The position numbers were made by a program, and so were the translations under genes. DNA of 64,000 bases from Apodospora peruviana (taxonomy: Eukaryota > Ascomycota > Sordariomycetes > Sordariales > Lasiosphaeriaceae): NCBI GenBank assembly GCA_033439685.1, contig JAUEDM010000003.1, positions 2,076,001 to 2,140,000 of the forward strand, given 5' to 3'. The notes beneath the pieces are model-generated. The model saw only the letters and a program-made list of their open reading frames with translations. It searched no databases and was not told the DNA's origin. Each line of letters opens with the position of its first letter. Position 1 is the first letter of the stretch. Positions 37,165 to 48,621 of the stretch are shown here, in pieces.

Positions 37165-40100
37165 ATGATGAAACGCGAAATCCGGAAGGCGTAAGTCCCC
37201 TCTTGCACACCCTTTCCTGGAAAACCGAAGCGTTATCTGATATTGATCTTCAAGTATCCTCGCCATCGACTTGGGAAGCACCGCTATCCGAGCTGCCCTC
37301 GTCGATTGCGAGACAGGTGCCTTTCAGCCCGTTGAAAACAGGGAGGCGGAACAGTTACATATCTACAACAAGGGAGACTTCCCTAACGCCTGCTGCCCTT
37401 TCGACGACGATGTTCTCGACACCCTGGGCGACAAGGCTCTTGGCATGCCACGCAATCTCTCGGCCAAATACCTGATGTACCTCCTCGCAGATGTAGACGA
37501 CAATGTAATGGCTCAATATCCCCTGTCTGCAGAACTCCGCCAAAAGCGCGGTGACCCAGCATTTCTCAAGATTTGCCGCACCATTCTGGTAGAGCTCCTC
37601 AGGCGACTGAAGAAGCGTCTCGACCAAGTTTGCGAGACACGGGCCCTGCAGTACGAGCACGTTGTTTTCACGATCCCCATCCAATGGGAGAAGCCGTTTC
37701 AAACCCAATATACCTGCATTATCAAAGAGGCTTTTGGTTGGCAGGACAAGTCGCTGATGGACAAGATCCATTTTATGTCCGAGGCCGACGCTCTTGCCCA
37801 TTACATGATCCAACACGAGATGCATCAGCTTGACGACTGGGAGGTTGTGCTCTTCCTGGATTTCGGTGGCCACAGCATGGTGAGTGTCGCCTTCGTGGAT
37901 AACTTCCGGGTACCCACTGCTAATAAGCTTAAAAGGCCTATAGTCTCTTCAAGCTGGATCGAATGGGCGAATCCATCAGCTTCATTGAGATTGAGGCCGA
38001 CGGTAAATAATCCACCTAACCCTGTTGAACCATATTACAGAAGACCGCTGACAAGTCAAACAGGAGTCCCCGGAGGAGGCGAGATGTGGTCCCACCATAT
38101 CAGCGAGCTCATCTCTCAAAAGCTCAAAGACCAAGGCGTCGATGATACAGATGAAAAGCGCCGATGGGCCCTGACAAAGCAATTTGGCTTCCAAAAGAGC
38201 ACCATGATCAAGGATCTGCAAGCTGGAAATAATCGCATCATCCCGTTATTCTATCAAGAAGAGGACGGAAGGCCTATAGTTATTGACCTTTCTGCCGAGG
38301 AAGTCATGGACTGCTTTCATCGGGGACTAGCCGGCCCCATCGAGCTAGCTCGAGAGAAGCTCAAACTGCTCTGGGATCAATACGGTAAAGATAACAACAT
38401 TGGAGTAGTGGTTGCCGGCGGAAGTCTGAAGACGCAACAAGCCAGGGACGCCGTGTTTAAGAATTGCCAGATAAGCAAGAAACGAGTCAAGTACACCAGC
38501 GATATGGAATTTCAGTGGCTGTAAGTTAACTAACACGGTTGGTCTCATACTCGGTGATGCTGATCTCTCCCATCTTCTAGGTCGCTTTGTAACTGCCATG
38601 GCGCCGGTCTCGCGCACACGAACAAAATGACGGCCCACGACTTTGTTGACGCCGGTGCAGCATTCGCCGTCCAGTTCTTAAATAACTCCATGACGAATAG
38701 AACTTGGGAAGACTCGGCGAAGATCATTTTGGACAAGGTATTATTTGGTTTCGCCTTCCAATTTATCGACATGTTAAAGATATGCTCGGCTGACAGAACA
38801 CATAGAACGGACTACGGGAGCAAACCAACTGGGCCTCGAAGGGTAATAACGCCGAGGTCAAGATTGTCTGCGATCCGCATTTTTCCCAGCGTGCCCGATT
38901 CCGCGGACAAAATATCGAGGAAATTGAGGATGTGCCTATTGGTGATTGCTACGACCTGTACCACCTCGGCCCCACGAAGGCAGGCGTCTGCACTGTCAAA
39001 GCCGAACTGGAATCACAGAATGACACACTGCACCTCAAGGTGTCCATGTCGACTCTCTTTCACTGGAAAAAGCCTAACGGAAAGAAGAAACGCAATGACT
39101 GGACAGTTGAGAACCTACCACTTTACTTCGACAATGGGCACAATTGCGTGCATGTCGAAGTCGATCGCATGCCCGAGGGGACATACGAGGAGCAACAACA
39201 GCGTCAAAGCAACGTTCCTAGGCCAGCTGGTGCTGCCAAGAGCCGGCGCCCTACGAAGGCATCCAAAGCCTCACCCACTGATGTTTTGGGGTTCGCCAAG
39301 GAGCCAGCCGAGCCAGAAAATGCAAATACACCACGCCGGCAATCGACTAGAAGCACAAAAGGCATCTCCAGGCGATTGCCCAATCCCTCCAAGCAGGCAG
39401 TTGTTACCAGTGGCGAAGAGGGCAGCCTCGACCAGTCGCCCGAGAATACGAGCAACATTAGCGAGGTAGCGGAGAATTCGAGCATGTCTATTGATACAAC
39501 CGACACCCCGAGTAAAATACCCGCTCAAGCAGGTATAAGCCATGCAGCTAGGGGTGAGAAGCGAGATTCCATGGGCAAGTTCCTTATCAATTCCGCGCAA
39601 CTCGCTCAGGCCACTACCAACGTGGGTGATCAGTCTAAAGACACTGCCCCCGGTCCGAGTTCTCTCGTGGTTGGGGTGGAGTCTAAGATTTCTGACGGAA
39701 TCCACGACAAGTTTACGCCTATGGGCTTTGGTCTTAAAATGGGCTTGTCAGACATTCCTGGACGAAGCGGTCTTGCGTCGACTCGTGGTATGGACAGGCG
39801 AGGGTCAAAGAGGAACTTGGCTGCTTTTACTGAGGGTGGCGATCCCAGTGCTGTTGCGCAGAAGGACTCCAAGAAACAGCGGTTGCCTATGCCAGAGAAG
39901 AATGCAGACGTAGTCCCGGAGCCACCTGTTACTCCTGATGAGATTGGTGCCGCTCTCATTTTACAGGCTGCTGCTACCATACCAAAGTTCAGCACTCCTA
40001 TTACGAACACTGCTGATGCTAGCGCTGCTGTTTCAACCAAGAATACTCCTCCAGATCAGACTGCTTCTTTCACTCCCGAGGTGGCCGGTGCTGCTACAAA

Positions 40101-40518
40101 TGCACAGCCTTCTACTTCTACCTCTCAGCCCGTGAAGCGCTTCTCGGTTGCTGAAACTCCCAGGGTCAGTTTTCGTAGGGCTACTCCCGAGCCAACAGCC
40201 CTCTGTACCCCTAGTGTCAAGATGATTTTTTTGACACAGCGGACGCAGCGCTTGAGCAACCGTACCTACCCCTTTGACCCGACGACCCCCACGTTCACGG
40301 CGAAGAATTTCAAGCAGGCCAAGGAAGTCACTCAGTCCAAGAATGTCATCGGGACTAATGGAGTCACTGAGGCCAAGAAAGTTATCAAGGCTGAGGAAAT
40401 TGCCCAGTCCAAGGATACCACGGAGGTCAAGGTGAAAACTGAGGTCGAGGAAGTTACTCAGGTTAGAGACGTTGTTCAAACCAAGGATGTTACTCAAACC
40501 AAAGAAGTCACTAACTAA
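37165..40518 (+). CDS. Hsp70-like (actin-fold ATPase) protein with long low-complexity tail
   Basis: Six exons (37165-37190, 37255-37879, 37936-38002, 38064-38520, 38581-38737, 38806-40518) give 1014 aa. The N-terminal ~600 residues follow an Hsp70 nucleotide-binding plan: phosphate-1 AIDLGSTAIRAALVD, VVFTIPIQW, phosphate-2 LFLDFGGHSM, VVVAGGSLKT as the adenosine motif, then a beta-rich part ending near VEVDRMPEG. This is the divergent fungal Hsp70-like group, not a housekeeping chaperone; DLGS and DFGGHS depart from DLGTT and DLGGGT. The rest is disordered, ending in Lys/Val/Thr repeats. The 3' end is uncertain: the TAA at 40516-40518 may lie inside an intron (40462-40540) or be followed by readthrough (see findings). 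Function unknown. Confidence 0.82.
40312..40515 (+). repeat. Degenerate Lys-x-Val-Thr coding repeat in the Hsp70-like tail
   Basis: The frame reads as imperfect units such as KEVTQSKNV, EVTQVRDVV, QTKDVTQ and TKEVTN. Units of about 7-10 residues share GAxGTCACT-like DNA, which suggests local tandem duplication. Confidence 0.6.
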
Positions 40519-40548
40519 AGTCAACAAGGTCATTGCCCAGACAATGCA

Positions 40549-40593
40549 GTCATCGTCGCCGTTATCATCGCCGCCATCATCGCCGTTATCATC
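40549..40593 (+). repeat. TCATCG/CCG-type microsatellite after the Hsp70-like stop
   Basis: Imperfect tandem units of TCATCGCCG and TTATCATCG. In one frame they read as a hydrophobic Val/Ile/Ala stretch, in another as Ser/Pro; either may be coding (see findings). Confidence 0.6.
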
Positions 40594-40710
40594 GGTCCCG
40601 GGATCGCAGCCACAATTGCCTTCATCAAAGTGAACAGACTGGTCCTAGAAAAGTTTCTACAGACTCATCGTATGGTTGTACAGACATGGGAGTCGGACAT
40701 CAAGATCTGA

Positions 40711-41420
40711 GGAAGCTATAGGCGTGGTTTACATTACCAACCAGTGGGACAAACGAGAGATAGTTCTTTCTTAACTCTGAAGGAACGTTATACTTGTATG
40801 AGTAAAGTATAAGGTTGAGTTCCCGGGACGAAACATACCAACTTCAACGGATCTTGGAGGGTCTTTTGGTCAGTCACTGGTCTCTTCTGCTGCCTTGCGG
40901 ATACGGTACCCTTGTGGGAGAATCACTATGGTTGGATCCTCGGGGTGTATACGTGTGTTGGTTTAGATATATGTCTACCACTCAGCGAGACATGGCGACT
41001 AGAGGGAAGGTGGAAGGAGGAGAGGCAAAGTGGATAAGAAGGAAAAAATAGGGGATAACACGTGGGCTTAAGTTTATCAGTCTTGATTGTTTCTGTTTGT
41101 TAATTATAATGTATACCCGGTCCTCTAATACGTTTTGGTTTCCACTATGTGCCTTGGGGATGGTTATGAGTTCGTATCTATGCATCAAAGGCTATGGGCT
41201 TAAGTGACCAGGCTTGCGGACAAAGTCACGGGTTGACGTTCTCCAGCAGCCGCTTTATGCTATTGTACGAACATGTCCGATCTGTACTCTTTCCCCTCGA
41301 CCGTGAACATATATATTATTAGGGTATCATTAACATTAAAAGTAACACCAGTCCTATCCGTACAAAGTTACACAGCCAGACACCACAATACAGATTACAC
41401 ACGATCAAGCCTGTTACTCA
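40711..41420. other. Intergenic region between convergent Hsp70-like and fluoride exporter genes
   Basis: About 710 bp of A/T-rich 3' flanking DNA. Nothing recognised. Confidence 0.6.
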
Positions 41421-42986
41421 TCAAAAAGAATGCACACAAACTAACTCTCCAAATCCCCTCGACCACCTCATCCCGCCCATGATCGCTACCGATAACCCCA
41501 ACCCAACAGCCACACTCACACCCCCATACGTATAAGCATGCCTCCTCCTCAACGCAGTCAATTCCGAGACCCACGTCGAGACAGTCGTCAAGCACCCACA
41601 GAAGCCGTCCTCGATGCCCTGAAGTATCTGACACGGTATCCCGCTGCCCCCCAACCAAGGCGTGTGGGCGATATCCCACGCCATTGCCAAAACAGCGGTG
41701 CCGCCGACGTTGACGACAAATGTTCCCAGCGGAAAACTGGCCATCCTTCCATTGAGACGAAGAGAAGTGTAGAAGCGGAGCAGACAGCCGACAGGGGCGA
41801 AGGCGAGACTGAACGTTATCGCGCCTCGCCAATTCTCGGTCTCGGCGGTGGTGGTGAAGCGATCAGGTGGGAAGATGCACAACAGCACGGCGCCGAGCCA
41901 GGTTCCGAGCCCGAGAAACACGGCGAGGCGGTCGAGGATGGTGCGCGTGAAGCGGAAGGAGAGGGATGGGAGAATCGGGTCGAGTGCGATGGCGAGGTGC
42001 GCGCCGAGGAAGAGACCTGATAGCGACATGGAGAGCGTTATGATCAGCACGGCGAGGACGGCGGCGAGCGAGTAGCCGCCATTTCTTGGAGTATTATCAG
42101 TGGTGGTGGTGAGGTCGTTGGATAGCGCGAGGAACATGTCGCGCATGAAGGCGGAGAAGGAAGTAAAAGAGCCGCAGAAGCCGGTGGCAAGGCCGATGTA
42201 CAGCGGGATGGTCTTTTTGATTGCCGAGTGGGCTTTCTTTTCTGCCGTGCTCATCAGATGGACTGCTGCTGCGTTTGGGGCCGGTGTTTGGTGGCGATCA
42301 TTATAACTACTGGAAGCGGTTTCCTCGTCGTCTGCTGCTGGTCGAACGAAGGTGGGTTGTTTATTGTCATTACTACACATACTATTACCGTTGATGAATG
42401 ATTTGTTGGTGCCCCATTCATGCCGAAAGATGTTTCGGTCCTCTGACAGAAATCCCATTACCAGACAGCCGGCGAAATTAGGCCATAGGGAAGGAAATAT
42501 CACTGGGGCGCCCGGGTATGTTGCCGCCAGCGCCTGGAGTCCTAGTCTTGCGAGCGTGCCGAGGGTGGAGAATATGATAAGATACGAGACGGTGTATATC
42601 TGCGTCGCGAGCTTGGATACTTGGCTTTGTTTCTGCTCGTCTGTTTTGGTTGGCAGATTCGTGCTGCTTCGGATGCGCTCTTGGTCTCGGCTCCTGACCT
42701 CCTCCACGCTCTCGTATCGGTGGATAAGCTCCTCGTCTGGATTCTGGACGGGCGAGACATCGGCCACCTCGTCGATGTTGAGGTAGCTTTCGGGCGCATT
42801 GTATTCGCCGGGAGCAGACGGCGGATGCCGGCGGGTCACTTCCGGGAAGGTAGGTGGTGTATGAACCTTGTATTCCCCGGATGATGAGCTGTGTGTTGCC
42901 GCATTTGCGCGACCCGACGGGGCCGCATCGTCCCGCCGCCCGTCTTCGTGGCTGTGGCTGTGGCTGTGGCTGCTTCTTCTTGTCAT
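41421..42986 (-). CDS. fex1: Fluoride exporter Fex (fused double CrcB/Fluc channel)
   Basis: Plasma-membrane fluoride channel that expels F- entering as HF. One exon, 521 aa. After about 130 hydrophilic residues come two CrcB-like halves in one chain. The first carries WPNFAGCLVMGF and GFCGSFTSFSAFMRD; the second carries FPLGTFVVNVGG and GFCGCLTTVSTWVSE. These are the pore Asn and the GFxGxxTTFS motifs expected of eukaryotic Fex. In the second half the FS-Phe is replaced (TTVSTW). An insert of about 65 hydrophilic residues lies between transmembrane segments of the first half. The N-terminus starts with an SHSHSHSHE stretch. It diverges from the uracil phosphoribosyltransferase gene. Confidence 0.93.
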   Translation of the reverse strand: MTRRSSHSHSHSHEDGRRDDAAPSGRANAATHSSSSGEYKVHTPPTFPEVTRRHPPSAPGEYNAPESYLNIDEVADVSPVQNPDEELIHRYESVEEVRSRDQERIRSSTNLPTKTDEQKQSQVSKLATQIYTVSYLIIFSTLGTLARLGLQALAATYPGAPVIFPSLWPNFAGCLVMGFLSEDRNIFRHEWGTNKSFINGNSMCSNDNKQPTFVRPAADDEETASSSYNDRHQTPAPNAAAVHLMSTAEKKAHSAIKKTIPLYIGLATGFCGSFTSFSAFMRDMFLALSNDLTTTTDNTPRNGGYSLAAVLAVLIITLSMSLSGLFLGAHLAIALDPILPSLSFRFTRTILDRLAVFLGLGTWLGAVLLCIFPPDRFTTTAETENWRGAITFSLAFAPVGCLLRFYTSLRLNGRMASFPLGTFVVNVGGTAVLAMAWDIAHTPWLGGSGIPCQILQGIEDGFCGCLTTVSTWVSELTALRRRHAYTYGGVSVAVGLGLSVAIMGGMRWSRGFGELVCVHSF

Positions 42987-43858
42987 TGAGGAACCGCAAC
43001 GCCAAAAAGCTGTTGTGGTACACTAGATCTTGATTGACCCGAGCCTTGCTGCGGCTTTGGCTTCAGGCGTTGCCAGGAAGGCATGGCAAATGACCACAAT
43101 CGCTTGACAGGTCCGGCCGGTCAAAAGTATAATTCTGCCGAGGGATGTAGTCGGGGACCGGCGCCGGATCCGGCGGCAGCGGCCCGGTGCAGGGTAAACT
43201 ACTCCACTCCCCCTCTTGACTTATCTTATCGCAAAGTGGGCCTTGATTCTCCGGTCCCCACCGCTTGCCCCGCTGATGCCCCGCATACGAAGCTGTCATC
43301 TGGTGTTGATCACGGGGCGGATCCACGGGTGCCGATTACAGCGATTGCAGTGAGCTTCCGAGTGCTGCCTAGCAAGAGATAAGACCTTGGAAACGAGAAT
43401 CGCCGGAGAACTAAAAGAGCGACTCGGAAGGATACTGACAACTTGTAAAGCGGGCAATGGCATGCAGATGTCTTTCAGCTACACTATGTCCGCAACCGGG
43501 AACTGATGTGTCTCATATCTTTATGTTTTTGATGTTATTAGTGTAGACGTGGAATCCTTTGGTCGCACACAGTGTACTACCAGTTCCCAATCGGAAGGAG
43601 GCCGGGGACGAGGGACGGGCATAGCAATTAGCAAGGAAAACAGCCACCTCACCCTACATCGCCTTCCTGCCCGGCGCTTGACCTGCATAAGCAAGAAGTA
43701 GAGCAACCGGGTCCCGAAGTCGCGGTCAACGTCCACCTTCCACGTTTATCTTCATTACCTTGACCATTCCATACTCTCACTTCGTGCTTCTTCTTTCTTG
43801 ACCTTCTTGTATACCGTGTACAGCCTGTCATAAGTACACATTACACCAAAGGGCCAAA
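42987..43858. promoter_or_regulatory. Shared divergent upstream region of fex1 and the UPRT gene
   Basis: This 872 bp region separates the two start codons and must contain both promoters. No specific element could be assigned. Confidence 0.4.
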
Positions 43859-44681
43859 ATGACAAGCCTTCCAGGAAACGTACATGTTTCCAAGCACCCG
43901 TGTTTGCTCGCCAAACTCGGCCAGCTTCGCTCAAAAAGTGCCAATGCCCGTGAGGTCAAGGCATTAGTCCATGAGATCTCGTTGATCGTGGGCTGTGAGG
44001 CTCTGGCCCAAGCTATCACCGCTGTGGCTGGTCCGACGGTATGTCTTGACCGTCTCCTCGGGTAGACTCACAAAGCTGACATCGAAACCAAACAGGCCGA
44101 AACACCCCTCGGCTTCGAGTACCAGACCGTCCAAGTCCAGCCGGAAACTATTTCTCTTGTTCCCATCCTCCGATCAGGTCTGGGCATGGTAGAAGGTATG
44201 CGTGTCTAGTTATCCTCATCCTCCTGTTGAGAAAACGGGAAGCTAAACCTCTCCCCCCCTCCCCCAAGCTGTGCAAGCCCTTCTTCCCAACCCGGTGCCC
44301 GTCCACCACCTCGGCCTCTACCGGGAACCCACAACCCTCCAGCCGGTAGAGTACTACAACAACCTGCCAGACCACAACCACAGCGCTTCGGCCTCGGGAT
44401 CACCGGGTCCGGCCAGCCTCGCCATTATCCTGGACCCCGTCATCGCTACCGGCGGGACCTGCGCCGCCGCCATCCAGACCCTCAAGGAGTGGGGAGTCCA
44501 GCACATTATCGTGGTGGCCGTCATTGGCGCCGCCCCCGGTGTCGCTCGTGCGGCCGAGGAGTGGCCCGAGGGCGTCGAGATCTGGCTCGCCGGCGTCGAC
44601 GAAGAGCTGACGGATCGCGGCATGCTCAAGCCCGGTTTGGGCGACGTCGGTGATCGGTTGTTCCTTACGATTGGAAAGTAG
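43859..44681 (+). CDS. Uracil phosphoribosyltransferase
   Basis: Pyrimidine salvage enzyme that makes UMP from uracil and PRPP in the cytosol. Three exons (43859-44038, 44096-44195, 44269-44681) give 230 aa, the usual UPRT length. Seen motifs: KLGQLRSKSANAREVKALV at the N-terminus, VPILRSGLGMVE, the PRPP loop IILDPVIATGGTCAAAI, and the uracil-site tail GLGDVGDRLFLT. A short insert (HNHSASASGSPGPASL) precedes the PRPP loop. The second intron ends in a long pyrimidine tract. The gene converges on lig4 with a 329 bp gap. Confidence 0.93.
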
Positions 44682-45010
44682 GAAGGATCGTCGGAATGAT
44701 CGTCAATTATCAGGGATGGAAAATACTCGATGTGAGTGTATGGATGATGTAGGCGAATCACTACCTTGGAGATATCAAAACAGCAAGGATACTGGGACCA
44801 AAATACCCACGAAGGGTGAAGGAGAAACAGTCTCCCCAAGGAGGGGAAACAAGCAACTATTGCTGTTTACTTTTATGATAATGCGAGATACCTTTGCTCA
44901 TGTTGCCCAATATCTTTGATTTGACTTTGAACTTCTTAGCACATACTCATATCAGTCAAACCATTAGTCGTAGGGCTCCAATCATATACATGACCGGACC
45001 TGTGCCCAGA
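44682..45010. other. Short gap between convergent UPRT and lig4 genes
   Basis: This 329 bp region holds both 3' ends, so their transcripts may overlap. Nothing else seen. Confidence 0.6.
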
Positions 45011-48000
45011 TCAAACAACCGCATATGCCTCCTCGTCCACCAACGTCCCCTCTCTCCAGCAATCCTCCACCCACTTCTCGTTCACGATCCTCGGCAGACC
45101 CCCTTTCCACTTGCTGATCTTGTAACGCATCTCAGCCGCCACCTCTCGGTCGTCTGCCATACCGTCACGCACAGTCACAATATGCGTCAACCCCTTTTTC
45201 TTCCCTTCTCCGTCAAGATCCTCCACAACTGTCCCGCCGCCAAACCGTACATAATTCTTCATTTTAACCGCACAGAGATTCGAACCACCCTCTTCTTGGG
45301 ACTGCGACGACAGCGCAAAGAAGACCCGGCACCTCCTGAACATGAGTCCGGTCAACCCGTCAGCCCCATCCATAAACTGAGGATGACCGTGTTCCTCCAA
45401 CTGATCCAGAAACTCATCTACGCCAAAGTCCTTGTCATCATCAGAGACGTCCATCCCGTCCAAAATCGCCATCAATTCATCTGCCCCAGCAACATCCCTA
45501 GCATAACTGTCTCCGTACCGGTCCACAGCCTCCTCGGCCTGCGCCTTCACCTCGTCAGTGGCAGCATAAAACAGATGACTCTCCTCGAAGGGAAGCAGAA
45601 ATCCGCTTTTTACGTCTGCGTCTTGGGCGAGACAGTCAAATATCCATTTGGGCCGGGCAATGCTGTCCACCACGTTGGCCTTCTTCATCAGACTCGCCAC
45701 CTTGACCACATTCTTGTCCGCAATGACAATCATCCGAGCCGCCGACGGGTCCTCGGCGACAACCTGCTGGTGAATCCGTCCGCCGTTCTCCTTGATCAGC
45801 TTTTCCAGGTTCGACTTCGACATCTTGACCGGCTTGATCGCTTCCGAGAGTACACAGAAATCAAGTCCTGCGAAGATACCACCACATTCCTTACTCTTTC
45901 CCTTCGCTTTTGATTTCGATGGAGACTGATCCATATCCTCCAACTTGACATCCACGTCGCCCCCCGCAATAACCAGATCCTTCCTCGCCCGCTTCGTCCC
46001 AGGCTTCCGCTTCCGGCTCTCCATCTCCATCGCCTTCCTTTCTTGCTCCTCCTGATTCGCCTTGGTGCGGAGCGCCTCGAACTCGTCGACCCCTAAGCCG
46101 GCATCCCACGCTTTATCCAGCCTTAGCTTCCGGAACCGGGGAAACCTCAACGTCCAGCCCATGGCGAACTGGTCCGACGCGCCACACGAAGCCGCCTTGA
46201 TCGAGATGACCACCGACTCGCTCGGTCGAATCCACACGTCCGGCTTCTCGTACTGCAACCGCTCGCCGCCGCCGAGCTCGATATAGGTCGACGGCGGCTT
46301 CGCGCTGTCCCAGTCGAGCCACTTGCCCTCGGTGTGGTGGCGGATCTCAGCGTAGTCCTCCGCCTTCATCCCGCCCCCGACCTTGCAGAAGGAGAGACAT
46401 TTCTCTTTGTTAGCGCCGCCGGCTTTTACATAATTCTCGCTGACGCGCAGCCCGCACAGGAAGCTCGACAGGGTGCCGCCCCTGCGCCCAGAACCATAAT
46501 ATCCCCCGATCACGACGCAGTCGAGCGACTCGCCGAACTCGGACATGTACTCCGGCTTGACCTTGATCCAGTCGTTATTGCGGCTGTTGAGCTGGTACAC
46601 CGAGCGCGGGTTCTTGAGAACCAATCCCTCCGAGGCCTCGGCGACGACCTTGCGGAGCAGTGGCTCGACGGCGTCGGCCGACGTAGCTTTCTCATACGGA
46701 TGAATCTCTAGCCGCTGCGGGACGTCAACAACCGAGGCCTCGAGCGCCCCGTGCCGCTCATAGAGCGGATACTCAGTCAACGTCTTGTCGTTCAGAAGCA
46801 AGATGTCGAAGACGCGGTACAGCGGGCGTGGACCGCTCTGAAATGGGTTCTTTTGCTGTTCCAGGGCCGCCGTCTTGAGCGTACCGAAAGGAACCATCTT
46901 GCCAATTTCAGGGTCCCAGGTGATCATCTCGCCATCTAAAATCAAATTCCTCACCCCGGGGTGAAACGCTTTCCCCAGATGCCGCGTGAGCGCCGAGTTG
47001 TCGTCCTGCAGCCCAGTCCCATACAGATAAGTGTAATCCTTCGCCTTCCGCGACCAAAACTCAAAACGCAAACCACCTGGGACCTTCTCGTCCTCTTTCA
47101 TATGCATTTGCATCCTCTCACCATCAAGCTTCTCCTCAATCCAGAACTCGGGCTCGTCCTCTGTCACCCCCAAATTAGCCACAAGCTTTCCAAAAGTGGA
47201 CGTCATCTGAAACTGCGCCAGCTGCGGCTGGTAACAGCTCATCAGCTTCACGCCAGTCTGCTGCTGCTCGAGTCGAACCTCCGGATCGTACAGCTCCCAG
47301 CACACCCGCCGCAAACTGCTCGACACGCTAAACAGCGCCTCGGCATCGGGATGCCACAAGCCCAAGAATGTCCTTTCAGTCGCACCAACCCTCATGTCTT
47401 TCAGAATAATCCGAATCAACCACATCATCTCCTCGGCATTCATCCGGCGATAAAACTCCTCAAAGATCGGCACCTGCTCGCCCTCCCCGCTCGCGCCGGC
47501 CAACCTATCCAGCATAACATTCACGTCCCCTACACTCAAATCGCCCGGCGTCGTCCGCATCTGCCGTTTCGCTAAAACCTCGAAGCACCTACCCGCAAAG
47601 TCTCCCGCCGTTCGACTCGCCGACTTCCCACCACTTTGCCCTCCTCCCGGCAGCTTCCAATGCATCAGGTTATACCCATCCTCACTGTTCTTGTCAATCT
47701 TCATCACCTTCACCAGCACCTTGCCGATCGTGTTCTCCTTGAGACCATAGACCCCGCGGTCATGGTCCTTGTCGGGCAGGATCAACCTCATGGCCGGATA
47801 AAAATCGTTTCCGACGTCCGACCGCCACCGCGACATGAACCGCTCGATGATGTGTCGCCGCTGCTCATGGTACGACATCTTGGACGGGGCGTTTCCCCTG
47901 AACCCTTTCCTGGCACCACCACCACCACCACCTGGTCGCTTTACTGCGGCGGGTGCTGCTGCTGCCACGGAGCCGCCGGATGCAGTCGATGGCTTACACT

Positions 48001-48283
48001 CAATAAGTGGATTGAACAGCGACTGGAAGAGCTCCGAGAATGGGAAGGTCTTGTGGTGGTTGCGTGGTCGGTTTGGGAACCTATTTATTCCACAGCGAGG
48101 ACAATTTAGCAATTATGAATGTGTGCATGTGTGCATGTGTGTATATATGAATGTGAAGATGTGAGATTAATGAACTTACTGGGTATCAAGCTCCTGTAGG
48201 TTGTGGGGACCGGCCCCATACTGCTTCTCATCTTCTTCTAGCGTGCCCGCATCGGGAGATCTTGCTCGTCTATCCTCCCTCAT
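45011..48283 (-). CDS. lig4: DNA ligase IV (non-homologous end joining)
   Basis: ATP-dependent ligase that seals breaks in non-homologous end joining with an XRCC4/Lif1 partner. Two exons (48283-48180 and 48080-45011) give 1057 aa. The small first exon encodes an acidic leader (MREDRRARSPDAG to ELDT) and joins in phase to QFPNRPRNHHKTFPFSELF, the family's usual beginning; the large exon alone lacks a proper ATG at its 5' end. Domains: DNA-binding domain (about 50-300); nucleotidyltransferase with the active-site Lys in EEKLDGERMQMH (near 350); OB-fold (MGWTLRFPRFRKLRLDKAWD); BRCT1 (about 765-860); BRCT2 (about 945-1057). An Ala/Gly-rich insert follows the first helices. Neurospora's counterpart is mus-53. 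Confidence 0.96.
48121..48146. repeat. TG-rich repeat in lig4 intron 1
   Basis: GTGTGCATGTGTGCATGTGTG-like alternating purine-pyrimidine DNA inside the 99 bp intron (48081-48179) of lig4. Confidence 0.6.
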
Positions 48284-48306
48284 ATCGGCTCGTATCTTAG
48301 GCTGTA

Positions 48307-48349
48307 GTGTGTGCGTGTATGCTTGTGCGTGTGCGCGTGTGTGTATGTG
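48307..48349. repeat. TG/CG alternating repeat in the lig4 leader
   Basis: A 43 bp imperfect GT tract with some CG steps, 24-66 bp upstream of the lig4 start codon. Such alternating DNA can adopt Z-form under negative supercoiling (established); activity here is inferred. Confidence 0.7.
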
Positions 48350-48621
48350 ATTTCGACGCCAATATAAGGGTCTCGGATACCCGCGACTTACAGGCTCACG
48401 TTCACGGTTCACGGTACAAGAGGTGAGGTGATGCAGGAGAAAAAGAGCATGAGATATAATACAAGAAAATGTATCAAACCAGAGCAGGCAGAGATAATGA
48501 ATCAATTGATTCCAAGTGTCATCTGTTGGCTCCAGTTGGCTGGTGGTGGCTGGCTGCCTAGAACATCAATGAACCAGTGACAGATGGATGAAATGTGAAA
48601 TGGCGCCGTGAAAGCGAGACC

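Noticed and set aside
44894..45913. A 339-codon frame antisense to the lig4 3' part
   Set aside because: It overlaps the BRCT domains of lig4, shows no domain, and arises from codon bias.
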